This document shows, in pieces, positions 8,073 through 16,873 of a stretch of 64,000 nucleotides of DNA; the stretch's first letter is position 1, and the number at the start of each line of letters is the position of its first letter. Under the pieces are notes generated by a model. It ran no database searches, was not told the DNA's origin, and saw nothing but the letters and a program-made list of their open reading frames with translations. The stretch is from Microtetraspora glauca. GTDB lineage: Bacteria > Actinomycetota > Actinomycetes > Streptosporangiales > Streptosporangiaceae. A program made the translations under genes and the position numbers. Location: NCBI GenBank assembly GCA_001570385.1, contig BBYL01000032.1, forward strand, positions 1-64,000, given 5' to 3'.

Positions 8073-8937
8073 CACCACGATGGCGATGCCGGCACGATCC
8101 ACCGGCGTCTTCGCGATGCTTGCCCAGAACCGTGCGATGCTCGTGCCGTCGGGAGCGCTGGTACTTCTTGTCCTTGCCGTCGTTCTCGGCCCCTTTTTGT
8201 TCGATCTCCCGGACCCTGAGCGCCAGACGCTCGCTGAAGCACGCCTCGCTCCGCTGAGCCCGGGTCACCTGCTGGGGACCGACGGTCTGGGGAGGGACGT
8301 CCTCTCCCGAGCGCTCGACGGCGGACGGGTCTCACTGCTCGTCGGGTTCTCCGCCGTTGCGATCGGGTTCATCGTCGGGGGCCTGCTCGGAGTGACTGCC
8401 GGCTTCCTCGGTGGGAAGGTGGACGCGGTCATCAGCAGGCTCACGGAGATCTTCTCGGCGTTCCCCTCGCTGATCCTGGCACTCGCGATCGCGACATTCC
8501 TCGGCCCGAGCGTGCGGAACATCGTGCTGGCGATCTGCTGTCACACCGTTCCCGCCTACGTTCGACTGGCTCGCGCCAACGCCATCAAGATCCGCAACAG
8601 TGACTTCGTCGTCGCTGCGTCCTTGGCGGGAGCCAACGTGCGTTACACGCTCAGGCGACACATCGTTCCTCTGGTGCTCCAGTCCCTGTTGGCCTACGGC
8701 CTCCTGGCGACAGGCACCGCGATCGTCATCGAGTCGAGCCTGTCGTTCCTGGGTCTGGGTGTGCGTCCTCCGCAGTCGACGTGGGGCAACATGCTCGCGG
8801 ACGGCAAGACCGAGCTGGGGATGGCCTCCCACGTTGCTTTCGTGCCCGCGATCCTGTTGTTCCTGACCGTTCTCAACCTGAACCTCGTGGGAGAGGGACT
8901 GCGCACGCGCGCCGACCGGAAGGTGGGCGCCGCATGA
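8065..8937 (+). CDS. ABC transporter permease, DppC/OppC type
   Basis: This 290-residue protein starts within the end of the DppB-type gene. It shows the DppC features LLGTDGLGRDVLSRALDGGRVSL after the first helix, five further helices, and the EAA loop RNSDFVVAASLAGANVRYTLRRH. The C-terminal PPQSTWGNMLADGK motif is also typical. It forms the second half of the membrane channel. Its stop overlaps the start of the first ATPase gene (ATGA). Confidence 0.93.
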   Translation: MGDTTMAMPARSTGVFAMLAQNRAMLVPSGALVLLVLAVVLGPFLFDLPDPERQTLAEARLAPLSPGHLLGTDGLGRDVLSRALDGGRVSLLVGFSAVAIGFIVGGLLGVTAGFLGGKVDAVISRLTEIFSAFPSLILALAIATFLGPSVRNIVLAICCHTVPAYVRLARANAIKIRNSDFVVAASLAGANVRYTLRRHIVPLVLQSLLAYGLLATGTAIVIESSLSFLGLGVRPPQSTWGNMLADGKTELGMASHVAFVPAILLFLTVLNLNLVGEGLRTRADRKVGAA

Positions 8938-9917
8938 GTGACGTGGTGGTCGCGATCGAGGACCTGCACGTGACCTTCTCGACTCCGCGGGGGGAGGTTC
9001 GGGCACTGCGTGGGGTGAGCCTCGAGGTGCGCGCCGGCCGGATGGTGTGCCTCATCGGAGAGTCCGGGTCGGGCAAGTCGGTCACTGGTCGCGCACTGAT
9101 GGGGCTGCTCCCGGCTCATAGTGCGCGCATCGGTCCGGGATCGATGCGGTTGCACCAGGAGGAGCTTCTGGGCAAGTCCGAGTCGGCCATGCGGAGCATC
9201 AGGGGACGGAGGATCGCGATGATCTTCCAGGACCCGAGCAGAGCGCTCAATCCCACGAGACGCATCGGCGACCAGGTCGGTGAGGCCATCAAGATCCACT
9301 TTCCCGAGCGCCGTCCTTCAGCCGTGCGGTCCAAGGTGCTGGAACACCTGGACTCGGTCAAGCTGCCTGACGCGGCACGTGTCGCGAAGAAGTATCCGCA
9401 CGAGCTCTCGGGAGGGATGCGTCAGCGGGTCGCGATCGCCATGGCCCTCTCCGCCGAGCCGGAGGTGCTTGTGGCGGATGAACCGACGACGGCGCTCGAC
9501 GTGACGACCCAGGTCCAGATCCTCGATCTGCTCCGGAGCCTTCAGCGCTCCCGTGGCATGTCCGTGCTGCTCATCACCCACGACATGGGCGTCGCGGCCC
9601 ACTACGCCGACGATGTCGCGGTCATGTACGCCGGACGGGTGGTGGAGCGAGCACCGGCAGCCGAGCTGTTCGCAGACGTCGAGATGCCGTACACGCAGGC
9701 CCTGCTGGAGTCCTTGCCGTCGGCACGCGCAGGCAGGGGGGCGTTGCAGACGATCCCTGGCGGTCCTCCGGACCTCGCGCTTGGTATCAGCGGATGTGCC
9801 TTCGCCCCACGGTGTCGATTCGTCACGAGTCAGTGCAAGCAGCAGCCAGCCACGCGCGAGGTTGCCGGGGGCCACGTCTTCGAGTGCTGGCACCCCGTCG
9901 GGAAGGAGTCGAGATGA
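8934..9917 (+). CDS. ABC transporter ATP-binding protein, DppD/OppD type
   Basis: I place the start at ATG 8934, where it overlaps the permease stop as ATGA. The 327-residue protein has Walker A GESGSGKS (residues 42-49), signature ELSGGMRQRVAIAMAL, Walker B VLVADEPTTALD and switch His in LLITHDMG. The C-terminal oligopeptide-transporter extension contains cysteines (GCAFAPRCRF, ECWHP). It forms a heterodimer with the next gene product and powers uptake. It ends in an ATGA overlap with that gene. Confidence 0.94.
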   Translation: MSDVVVAIEDLHVTFSTPRGEVRALRGVSLEVRAGRMVCLIGESGSGKSVTGRALMGLLPAHSARIGPGSMRLHQEELLGKSESAMRSIRGRRIAMIFQDPSRALNPTRRIGDQVGEAIKIHFPERRPSAVRSKVLEHLDSVKLPDAARVAKKYPHELSGGMRQRVAIAMALSAEPEVLVADEPTTALDVTTQVQILDLLRSLQRSRGMSVLLITHDMGVAAHYADDVAVMYAGRVVERAPAAELFADVEMPYTQALLESLPSARAGRGALQTIPGGPPDLALGISGCAFAPRCRFVTSQCKQQPATREVAGGHVFECWHPVGKESR

Positions 9918-10924
9918 GCGCCCGGGCGGGCCACCAGGAGCTTGGTGAGGTGGTCCTGCAGGTCAAGGACCTGCGACAGCTCTACGGCCGTGGGAAGCGA
10001 GCCTTCCACGCGGTGGACGGGGTCTCGTTCACAGTGTTCCGTGGGGAGACATTGGGGCTCGTGGGAGAGAGCGGGTGCGGCAAGTCAACGACTGCGCGTG
10101 CCGTCCTCGGTATCAGGCCTCCGACCGCAGGCAGCGTCGCGTTGAGCGGTGTGGAGCTCACCACCCTCCGCGGCCGTGCGCTGCGAGAAGCACGCTCGTC
10201 GATGCAGCTTGTCTTCCAGGACCCCTACAACTCTGTCAATCCTCGGTGGACTGTGCGGCAGGTGGTGGCCGAGCCGCTGCGTCTGGCCCGCTGGACCAGC
10301 TCCAAGGCCCGCACGCGGGTGGATGAGCTCTTGGACCTGGTCGGCCTCGACCCGGCACGGTTCGGCGACCGGTCGGCCCGGCAGCTCTCAGGGGGACAGG
10401 CTCAGCGCGTCGGGATCGCCCGGGCGCTCACCACGGACCCGGAGCTCCTCGTCTGTGACGAGGCGGTCTCTGCCCTCGATGTGTCGGTGCAGGCCCAGAT
10501 CCTCAACCTGCTGGACCACCTGAAGCGGGAGCTCTCCCTCACCACGCTGTTCATCTCCCACGACCTCGGTGTCGTCCGTCACGTCAGTGACCGGGTGGCC
10601 GTGATGTACAAGGGACGGATCGTCGAGACGGGGGAGTCCGACCAGATCTTCCAGAACCCCCAGCACCACTACACCTCCCTCTTGTTGCACTCGGTCCTGG
10701 AGGTTGGTGTGGAGCCCGGCTCGGCGACTCGGCGCCCGATCGAAGTCCAGGCGTCCCAAGGCGACCCTGCTGCTGGGTGCCTGTTCGCGCCGCGTTGCCC
10801 GGGCGCGGGCGACATCTGCAGAACCACGGAGCCCGAGCTGACTCCGATTTCCCTCAGCCACGCCGCTGCTTGCCATTTTCCGACAGGCGTCGCCGGCCCG
10901 ACGAGAAGGAGTACATCCCAGTGA
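9914..10924 (+). CDS. ABC transporter ATP-binding protein, DppF/OppF type
   Basis: ATG 9914 follows a strong GGAAGGAG site and overlaps the previous stop. The 336-residue product carries Walker A GESGCGKS (51-58), the OppF-typical VFQDPYNSVNPRW stretch, signature QLSGGQAQRVGIARAL, Walker B LLVCDEAVSALD and the cysteine-containing C-terminal extension (CLFAPRCPGAGDIC). It is the second ATPase of the importer. Its stop overlaps the GTG start of the sulfatase, which puts transport and desulfation in one transcript. Confidence 0.94.
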   Translation: MSARAGHQELGEVVLQVKDLRQLYGRGKRAFHAVDGVSFTVFRGETLGLVGESGCGKSTTARAVLGIRPPTAGSVALSGVELTTLRGRALREARSSMQLVFQDPYNSVNPRWTVRQVVAEPLRLARWTSSKARTRVDELLDLVGLDPARFGDRSARQLSGGQAQRVGIARALTTDPELLVCDEAVSALDVSVQAQILNLLDHLKRELSLTTLFISHDLGVVRHVSDRVAVMYKGRIVETGESDQIFQNPQHHYTSLLLHSVLEVGVEPGSATRRPIEVQASQGDPAAGCLFAPRCPGAGDICRTTEPELTPISLSHAAACHFPTGVAGPTRRSTSQ

Positions 10925-13242
10925 CCAAGTTCGACCGCACGGTTCTCCCCATTCCGGACGAGGTGCTGCAACAGCTCCCGGCTCGCTCTGGCGCCTTGAA
11001 CCTCGAGTCGGTTGCGGCACCGGAGGGCGCTCCCAACGTGGTGATCGTGCTGATCGACGACATGGGTTTCGGTGCCACATCGGCATTCGGTGGACCTTCC
11101 CACTCACCGACTGCTGAGGAGCTGGCCGACTCAGGGCTCCGGTACACGCGATTCCACACCACGGCTCTCTGCAGTCCGACCCGTCAGGCTCTGATGACGG
11201 GTCGCAACCATCACGCCGTCAACATGGCCTCGATCACCAACCTCGCCACGCCGGTCCCTGGCTACACCTCAGTGCGACCGAGGAGTGCCGCGACCCTGGC
11301 CGAGGTCCTCCGCCTGAACGGCTACAACACCGGGGCGTTCGGCAAGATGCACCAAACACCGCCGTGGGAGATCAGCCCGGTCGGACCATTCGACCGCTGG
11401 CCCACCGGTGAGGGGTTCGAGCGGTTCTACGGCATCGTCGCGGGGGAGGCCAACCAATATGCCCCGCTGTTGTACGACGGCACCACGCCGGTCTCGCCGC
11501 CGAAGGACGCGAGCTACCACTTCAGTGAAGACATCGTGGACAAGTCGATCGAATGGGTCCAGACCCAGAAGGTGTTGGCCCCGCAGAAGCCGTTCTTCCT
11601 CTATCTCTCGTTCGGCGCGACACATGCTCCGCATCATGTGCCCCGCGAGTGGATCGAGAAGTACCGCGGTCGGTTCCACGAAGGGTGGGACGCCGAGCGC
11701 GAGCGCATCGTCGCGCGCCAGCGGGAGCTCGGAGTCATCCCGCCCGACTGTCCGCTGACCTCACGTCATGACGAGATCCCCGCATGGAAGGACCTGACGG
11801 ACGACGAGCGGACGGTCGCGGCTCGGCTGATGGAGGCGTTCGCCGGTTTCGCCGAGCACACGGATGCACAGGTCGGGCGGCTGGTCCGGGCGGTGAAGGA
11901 GGTGGATGCCTTCGACAACACCTTGTTCATCTACATCATGGGCGACAACGGCGCGTCCGCCGAGGGCGGCATCCACGGCACCCTCAACGAGATCGCCAGC
12001 CTCAACGGGATCCACGACTCCCCCGACGCGATGCTCGACATGCTGGACGAGGTCGGAGGGCCACGCGCCTACAATCACTTCTCGGCCGGATGGGCGCACG
12101 CCACGAACACGCCGTACCAGTGGACCAAGCAGGTCGCCTCGCACTGGGGCGGCACCAGAGTCGGCACCATCGTCCACTGGCCCCGAGGCATCAAGGAGAC
12201 AGGCGAGGTGCGCACACAGTGGCACCATGTCATCGACGTGATGCCTACCGTGCTGGAGGCGGCAGGGCTCCCGCTGCCCGAGAGCGTGAACGGCACGACT
12301 CAACAGCGGACCGACGGCGTCAGCATGCTCTACTCGTTCAACGACCCTCAGGCCGCGGAGCGGCACACCACGCAGTACTTCGAGATGTTCGGGAACCGTG
12401 GGATCTATCATGAGGGCTGGACCGCCTGCACCAAGCACGTGACCCCGTGGGATCACTCTAAGGCGATCCCCCTCGCCGAGGATCGGTGGGAGCTGTACAG
12501 CCCCGAGGACTGGAGCCAGGCACACGACCTCGCCGAGGAGATGCCGGAGAAGCTCGCGGAGCTGCAGGCGGTCTTCGAGCGAGAGGCGAAGGCCAACAAT
12601 GTGCTCCCGCTGGACGACCGCCGGGTGGAGCGGTTCAACTCCGACATCGCGGGTCGCCCCGACCTGCTCAAGGGACGCACAGAGATGGTCCTGCGGCGGG
12701 GAATGCGTCGGCTGCACGAAGCGGCCGTGCCCAACGTCAAGAACAAGTCGCATGTCGTCCACGCCTCGATCACTGTCGGTGAGGACGGTGGAGAGGGCGC
12801 CATCCTCTCGCAAGGCGGGCGGTTCGGCGGATGGACGCTGTGGCTCAACGAGGGCATTCCGCAGTACTCGTACAACTGGTTCGCCCGCGAACGCTACGAC
12901 GTGTGCGCCCAGGATCGGCTGGGGCCCGGTGTGCACGAGGTCCGCTACGAGTTCGAGTGCGACGACGCGCCTGGTTTCGGACGGGGGGGAACGGGCCGCC
13001 TCATCGTGGACGGCCACGAGGTCGCGAACGGCCGCATCGAGCGGACGGTGCCGTTCCACACCGGATCCAGCGGCAGCACAGACGTCGGTGGCGACCTCGA
13101 GGGTTCACCTGTGATCGATGACTACCGGGAGCCGGACGGCTCGTTCTCCGGGGAGATCCATTGGGTGCGGATCTCGATCAGCGGTGACGCCGCACCCACG
13201 CCTCCCGCGGTGAACGCGCAGATCGAGGCGGCGCTTCAGTGA
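10921..13242 (+). CDS. Type I sulfatase (arylsulfatase-like), Cys-type
   Basis: GTG 10921 overlaps the ATPase stop (GTGA) and has GAAGGA upstream. The 773-residue protein has metal ligands in LIDDMGFGATSAFGG and the Cys-type signature CSPTRQALMTGR, where Cys84 must be oxidised to formylglycine. It also has GKMHQTPPW (catalytic Lys/His), GATHAPHHVP, MGDNGASAEGG, and a C-terminal beta-rich domain of about 200 residues as in large mycobacterial arylsulfatases. No signal peptide is visible, so it should act in the cytoplasm on imported sulfate esters. The maturation enzyme is encoded 49 bp downstream. The substrate is unknown; the CoA ligase next door suggests an alkyl or aryl carboxylic acid with a sulfate ester. 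Confidence 0.94.
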   Translation: MTKFDRTVLPIPDEVLQQLPARSGALNLESVAAPEGAPNVVIVLIDDMGFGATSAFGGPSHSPTAEELADSGLRYTRFHTTALCSPTRQALMTGRNHHAVNMASITNLATPVPGYTSVRPRSAATLAEVLRLNGYNTGAFGKMHQTPPWEISPVGPFDRWPTGEGFERFYGIVAGEANQYAPLLYDGTTPVSPPKDASYHFSEDIVDKSIEWVQTQKVLAPQKPFFLYLSFGATHAPHHVPREWIEKYRGRFHEGWDAERERIVARQRELGVIPPDCPLTSRHDEIPAWKDLTDDERTVAARLMEAFAGFAEHTDAQVGRLVRAVKEVDAFDNTLFIYIMGDNGASAEGGIHGTLNEIASLNGIHDSPDAMLDMLDEVGGPRAYNHFSAGWAHATNTPYQWTKQVASHWGGTRVGTIVHWPRGIKETGEVRTQWHHVIDVMPTVLEAAGLPLPESVNGTTQQRTDGVSMLYSFNDPQAAERHTTQYFEMFGNRGIYHEGWTACTKHVTPWDHSKAIPLAEDRWELYSPEDWSQAHDLAEEMPEKLAELQAVFEREAKANNVLPLDDRRVERFNSDIAGRPDLLKGRTEMVLRRGMRRLHEAAVPNVKNKSHVVHASITVGEDGGEGAILSQGGRFGGWTLWLNEGIPQYSYNWFARERYDVCAQDRLGPGVHEVRYEFECDDAPGFGRGGTGRLIVDGHEVANGRIERTVPFHTGSSGSTDVGGDLEGSPVIDDYREPDGSFSGEIHWVRISISGDAAPTPPAVNAQIEAALQ

Positions 13243-13291
13243 GCGGGATCCGCACGGATCCACAGAGAGGCCAGTTCTCGGGGCATGTGCG

Positions 13292-14311
13292 ATGAACGAC
13301 CGGAACAGCGACTCGGGACGACCCGCCTGCTGTGCCCCAGCGGTCGGCGATGTCGTCGAGCGACGATCGGGCGCCGGTGCTCCCGCTGTACGGCCTGGTC
13401 CTCGCTCCCACCGCCGCCAGGTGCTCATCCCCGGTGGACGGTTCTGGATGGGGGACGAGCACGGCGAAGGCTACGTGGCTGACGGTGAGGTTCCTGTGCA
13501 CGAGGTCGTCCTGGACGACTTCTACCTCGACGAGAGCACTGTCACGGTCAGTCAGTTCGCGACGTTCGTCAAATCCACCGGCTATGTCACAGACGCCGAG
13601 GATCTCGGAGTCTCGGCGGTCTTCCACGCGGCGGTTCGGGCAGATCCGCAGGATGTCCTGCACCGTCTCGCCGAGACCCCCTGGTGGGTCGCTGTGAGGG
13701 GGGCCTCATGGAGGCATCCCCAAGGGCGCGGTTCGGTGGCGGTGGCGAACCATCCCGCTGTTCACGTCACGTGGAACGACGCACATGCGTTCGCGATCTG
13801 GGCCGGGAAGCGGCTGCCCACCGAGGCGGAGTGGGAGTACGCCGCACGAGGTGGGCTGTCCGCCTCGCGATTCCCATGGGGGGACGTCCTGAAGCCCGGT
13901 GCTCGATGGCAGTGCAACATCTTCCAGGGCGACTTCCCGCACGTGAACACGGCGGAGGACGGCTACGAGACAACTGCTCCAGCCAAGTCGTTCCGGCCCA
14001 ACGGCTACGGGCTCTACAACATGGTCGGGAACGTCTGGGAGTGGTGCGCCGACTGGTTCCAGCCTGACTACTACCAGCGCTCGCCGACCACGGCCCCGCC
14101 AGGCCCCTCGGCAGGGGACCGCAAGGTGTTCCGAGGTGGCTCCTACCTGTGCCACGACAGCTACTGCTACCGGTACCGCGTCTCTGCGCGCTCGTCGAAC
14201 TTCCCGGACTCGACATCCGCGAACGTCGGCTTCAGGTGTGCCAACGACGCCTCGACTGCGGACACGCCGAGGGGTCCACAAAGTCCGCCCTCGCAAGGAG
14301 TTCGAACATGA
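13292..14311 (+). CDS. Formylglycine-generating enzyme (sulfatase maturase)
   Basis: This 339-residue protein has the FGE fold markers IPGGRFWMGDEHGEGY, HPAVHVTWNDAHAFAIWAGK, RLPTEAEWEYAARGG, NGYGLYNMVGNVWEWCADW and RGGSYLCHDSYCYRYR. Cys287 and Cys292 match the copper-binding, oxygen-using active-site pair of aerobic FGEs. It oxidises the CxPxR cysteine of sulfatases to formylglycine. It lies directly after a Cys-type sulfatase and can be expected to serve the second sulfatase at 44371 too, since no other FGE is in the window. The first 40 residues are not conserved in appearance. Its stop overlaps the ligase start. Confidence 0.94.
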   Translation: MNDRNSDSGRPACCAPAVGDVVERRSGAGAPAVRPGPRSHRRQVLIPGGRFWMGDEHGEGYVADGEVPVHEVVLDDFYLDESTVTVSQFATFVKSTGYVTDAEDLGVSAVFHAAVRADPQDVLHRLAETPWWVAVRGASWRHPQGRGSVAVANHPAVHVTWNDAHAFAIWAGKRLPTEAEWEYAARGGLSASRFPWGDVLKPGARWQCNIFQGDFPHVNTAEDGYETTAPAKSFRPNGYGLYNMVGNVWEWCADWFQPDYYQRSPTTAPPGPSAGDRKVFRGGSYLCHDSYCYRYRVSARSSNFPDSTSANVGFRCANDASTADTPRGPQSPPSQGVRT

Positions 14312-15858
14312 ACGCTGCTACTCACATCTGGCGACACGCCATGACCTCACCCGACAGTCTCGCGCTCAGGGAGGCTCAGCGCAGCTGGACTTACGCCCAG
14401 TTGCGCGACGACATCGCCAAGACGGCCTACGAGCTCACCGATCGCGGGGTCGGCCGCGGCGACCGCGTCCTCATAGTCGTGCCGACCAGCGCCGAGTTCG
14501 TCCACGTCTACTACGCGGTGCTCTCCCTCGGAGCCACCGCGGTCACGGTCAACACCCTCAGCACTTCCCGCGAGCTGGGGTACTTCATCGACGACGCGGG
14601 TTGCACGCTGGCCGTCGGCTGGAGCGAGACGGCCGAGCCGATCACGAGCGCCGCAGAGCGCAACGGGATCCCGGTGTGGGTCCTCGCGCCCGGCGACGCC
14701 GACCCGCGCGAGCCAGCAGCGGGGGTGCCGGACCCCGCCGAGGTCGAACCCGAGCACGCCGCCGTACTGCTCTACACCTCCGGCACCACCGGCCGGCCCA
14801 AGGGTGCGGTGCTGACCCATCACAACCTGCTGGTGACCGGCGAGATGTTCACCGAGGCGCTGCCTCTCACCGGCGACGACCGGATGGGCACCGCGCTGCC
14901 GCTCTTCCACGTGTTCGGCCAGGCCGCGGTGATGGCCTCCATCTACAACGCCGGCGGGTCGTTCTCGGTGCTGCGGCCCTTCCACGGGGCCCGGCTGCTG
15001 GAGATGGCCGCGAACCACCGCCTCACGGTCTTGGCTGGGGTCCCGACCATGTGGAACGAGATGCTCCACGCCGAGACCGACCTGGGCGTCGAGGACTTCG
15101 CGGACCTCCGGGTGGCGTGCTCGGGCGGCGCGGCGATGCCGCTGCAGGTGGCTCGGGCGTTCCGTGAGCGGTTCGGTGCGACCGTGCTCGACGGTTACGG
15201 CCTGAGCGAGACCACCGGCGCGGCGACGTTCAACGAGATCGACGGCGCGCGCAAGGAGGGCAGTGTCGGCCGCGGCCTGCCGGGCGTGCTCATCACTATC
15301 CTCGATCCCGAGCGCAACCCCGTGGCCGTCGGCGAGGTCGGCGAGGTCGCGATCGACGGCCCGTGCGTGATGCGTGAGTACTGGCAGCGTCCCGACGCCA
15401 CCGCGGCCGTGATGCACGGCCCGTGGTTCCTCACCGGCGACCTGGGGCGCATGGATGCCGACGGGCACCTATGGATCGTCGACCGCATGAAGGACCTGAT
15501 CATCCGCGGCGGCTACAACGTCTACCCGCGCGAGGTGGAGGAGGTCCTCTACACCCACTCCGCGATCCTCGAGGCCGCGGTCGTCGGCCTGCCGGACGAG
15601 CGCCTCGGAGAGGAGGTCGCCGCCATCGTCGTGCCGCGCGCCGGGCAGGACATCGACCTTGGCGAGCTCCGCACCTGGCTGTCCGAGCAGCTCGCGGCCT
15701 ACAAGGTGCCGCGGGTCTACCAGGTCGTGCCGGCGCTGCCCAAGGGCGCGACCGGGAAGATCCTCAAGCGCGAGATCAGCCGCGACGACCTGCTCCGCGG
15801 CGGAGTCCGCCCGCCCCGCTCGCCGGTGGCCGCCGACGCCACGATCACCACGTCCTGA
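14308..15858 (+). CDS. Acyl-CoA synthetase (AMP-forming, FadD type)
   Basis: ATG 14308 overlaps the FGE stop and has AAGGAG at 14295-14300. The 516-residue protein has the ATP/AMP motif LLYTSGTTGRPKGAVLTHHN, the LPLFHVFGQ region, DGYGLSETTGAATF, GPWFLTGDLGRMDADGHLWI, the hinge DRMKDLIIRGGYNVYPREVEEV and the catalytic lysine in PKGATGKILKREI. It converts a carboxylic acid plus CoA and ATP to an acyl-CoA. As the last gene of the operon it probably activates the desulfated product for oxidation. Chain specificity cannot be read from sequence. Confidence 0.93.
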   Translation: MNAATHIWRHAMTSPDSLALREAQRSWTYAQLRDDIAKTAYELTDRGVGRGDRVLIVVPTSAEFVHVYYAVLSLGATAVTVNTLSTSRELGYFIDDAGCTLAVGWSETAEPITSAAERNGIPVWVLAPGDADPREPAAGVPDPAEVEPEHAAVLLYTSGTTGRPKGAVLTHHNLLVTGEMFTEALPLTGDDRMGTALPLFHVFGQAAVMASIYNAGGSFSVLRPFHGARLLEMAANHRLTVLAGVPTMWNEMLHAETDLGVEDFADLRVACSGGAAMPLQVARAFRERFGATVLDGYGLSETTGAATFNEIDGARKEGSVGRGLPGVLITILDPERNPVAVGEVGEVAIDGPCVMREYWQRPDATAAVMHGPWFLTGDLGRMDADGHLWIVDRMKDLIIRGGYNVYPREVEEVLYTHSAILEAAVVGLPDERLGEEVAAIVVPRAGQDIDLGELRTWLSEQLAAYKVPRVYQVVPALPKGATGKILKREISRDDLLRGGVRPPRSPVAADATITTS

Positions 15859-16096
15859 CCAACCTCACGAGACGTCGCATCGAGCTCGGCTACGCAGGCG
15901 GGGACTGTCGGATGGGTGGCGCTCCCGTCGGATCTCGGCGGCTGTGCCGGCTACCTGCGGGTGGTCGAGGTCGATGAGGCCGACCGACGCCGGCGCACGC
16001 CGCGGTGACCGAGTGGGGCGTGTGGATGCGGGTCCAGCGCGGGCTTGACCGAGAAGAGTGCGCACGTCCCGAAGAAATGTGGATCGGGGAGAGCAA
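15859..16096. other. Gap between the ligase and the HAD operon
   Basis: No convincing gene. A short plus-strand stretch near 15905-16000 translates to protein-like sequence (VALPSDLGGCAGYLRVVEVD) without a start, and may be a gene remnant. I could not assign it. No terminator hairpin stands out. Confidence 0.4.
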
Positions 16097-16126
16097 CGAT
16101 TTGAATCTGAATTTGTGTTCAAGTAT
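16097..16126. promoter_or_regulatory. Operator-like site B before the HAD-ACAD-kinase operon
   Basis: On the minus strand the core reads TTGAACACAAATTCAG (16122 to 16107) followed by ATTCAA. This is the same three-half-site layout as sites A and C. It lies 36 bp before the start at 16162 and overlaps TATATC (16124-16129), a possible -10 element. Confidence 0.6.
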
Positions 16127-16161
16127 ATCTGTGTGTGCCCGCTGTTCAGAGGAGCCAGTTC

Positions 16162-16839
16162 ATGACGACGACATCGCCCGACCCGACTGAGGCCGTGGCA
16201 CCCCCCGTAGGCGCCCTCCTCATCGACTTCGGGGGAGTGCTCACCGTCCCGATCGCGCGCGCCTTCCGGGCGCTCGGCGCGGGCGCCGGCCTCGATCCCG
16301 ACGATGCGCTGCGGGTGCTCGCCACCCACGCAGGGGCCCGCGCCGCGCTCGTCGCGCACGAGAGGGGCCGGCTTGACGACGAAGGCTTCGAGGACGCCTT
16401 CGCCGCCGCGCTCGTCGAGTCCGGCGGTCGGGTCGAGCCGCGGGGCCTCCTCGCCGGTCTCGCCACGCATCTCGATCTCGACGAGCCGATGGTCGACCTC
16501 GTCCGGGAGGCGCGGGCCGCGAGGATCCCCGTTGCGCTTGTCTCCAACTCCCTGGGCCGCGACTGCTACGCCCGCGTCGACCTCGACGAGCTGTTCGACG
16601 TCACCGTCATCTCCGGGCAGGTGGGCGTGCGCAAGCCCTCTCGCGAGATCTACCGCATCGCCTGCGCGCGGCTCGGCGTCGACCCGCGCGAGTGCGTGCT
16701 CGTCGACGACCTCGAGCACAACCTCGTGGGTGCCGCCCGCCTGGGCATCCGGGGGATCCTGCACCGCACCGCCGACGAGTCCCTGCCCCGCATCCGCGAG
16801 GCGCTCTCCCTTCCCGCCCCCACGACCGCCTCCCGTTGA
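16162..16839 (+). CDS. HAD-superfamily hydrolase (ACAD10 N-domain-like)
   Basis: I start at ATG 16162, preceded by AGAGGA. The 225-residue product has HAD motif I LLIDFGGVLTVP (nucleophile Asp22, second Asp replaced by Gly as in the subclass IA variant group), motif II VALVSNSLG, the lysine in VGVRKPSREIY and acidic motif IV CVLVDDLEHN. It should be a phosphatase or phosphoryl-transfer enzyme. In animal ACAD10 a HAD domain of this kind is fused to a kinase and an acyl-CoA dehydrogenase; here all three are consecutive genes. An epoxide-hydrolase-N-like or haloacid-dehalogenase role is less likely given that context. Confidence 0.85.
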   Translation: MTTTSPDPTEAVAPPVGALLIDFGGVLTVPIARAFRALGAGAGLDPDDALRVLATHAGARAALVAHERGRLDDEGFEDAFAAALVESGGRVEPRGLLAGLATHLDLDEPMVDLVREARAARIPVALVSNSLGRDCYARVDLDELFDVTVISGQVGVRKPSREIYRIACARLGVDPRECVLVDDLEHNLVGAARLGIRGILHRTADESLPRIREALSLPAPTTASR

Positions 16840-16873
16840 CCCCCCTTTCCTCCTACGAACCAAGGACGACGCG

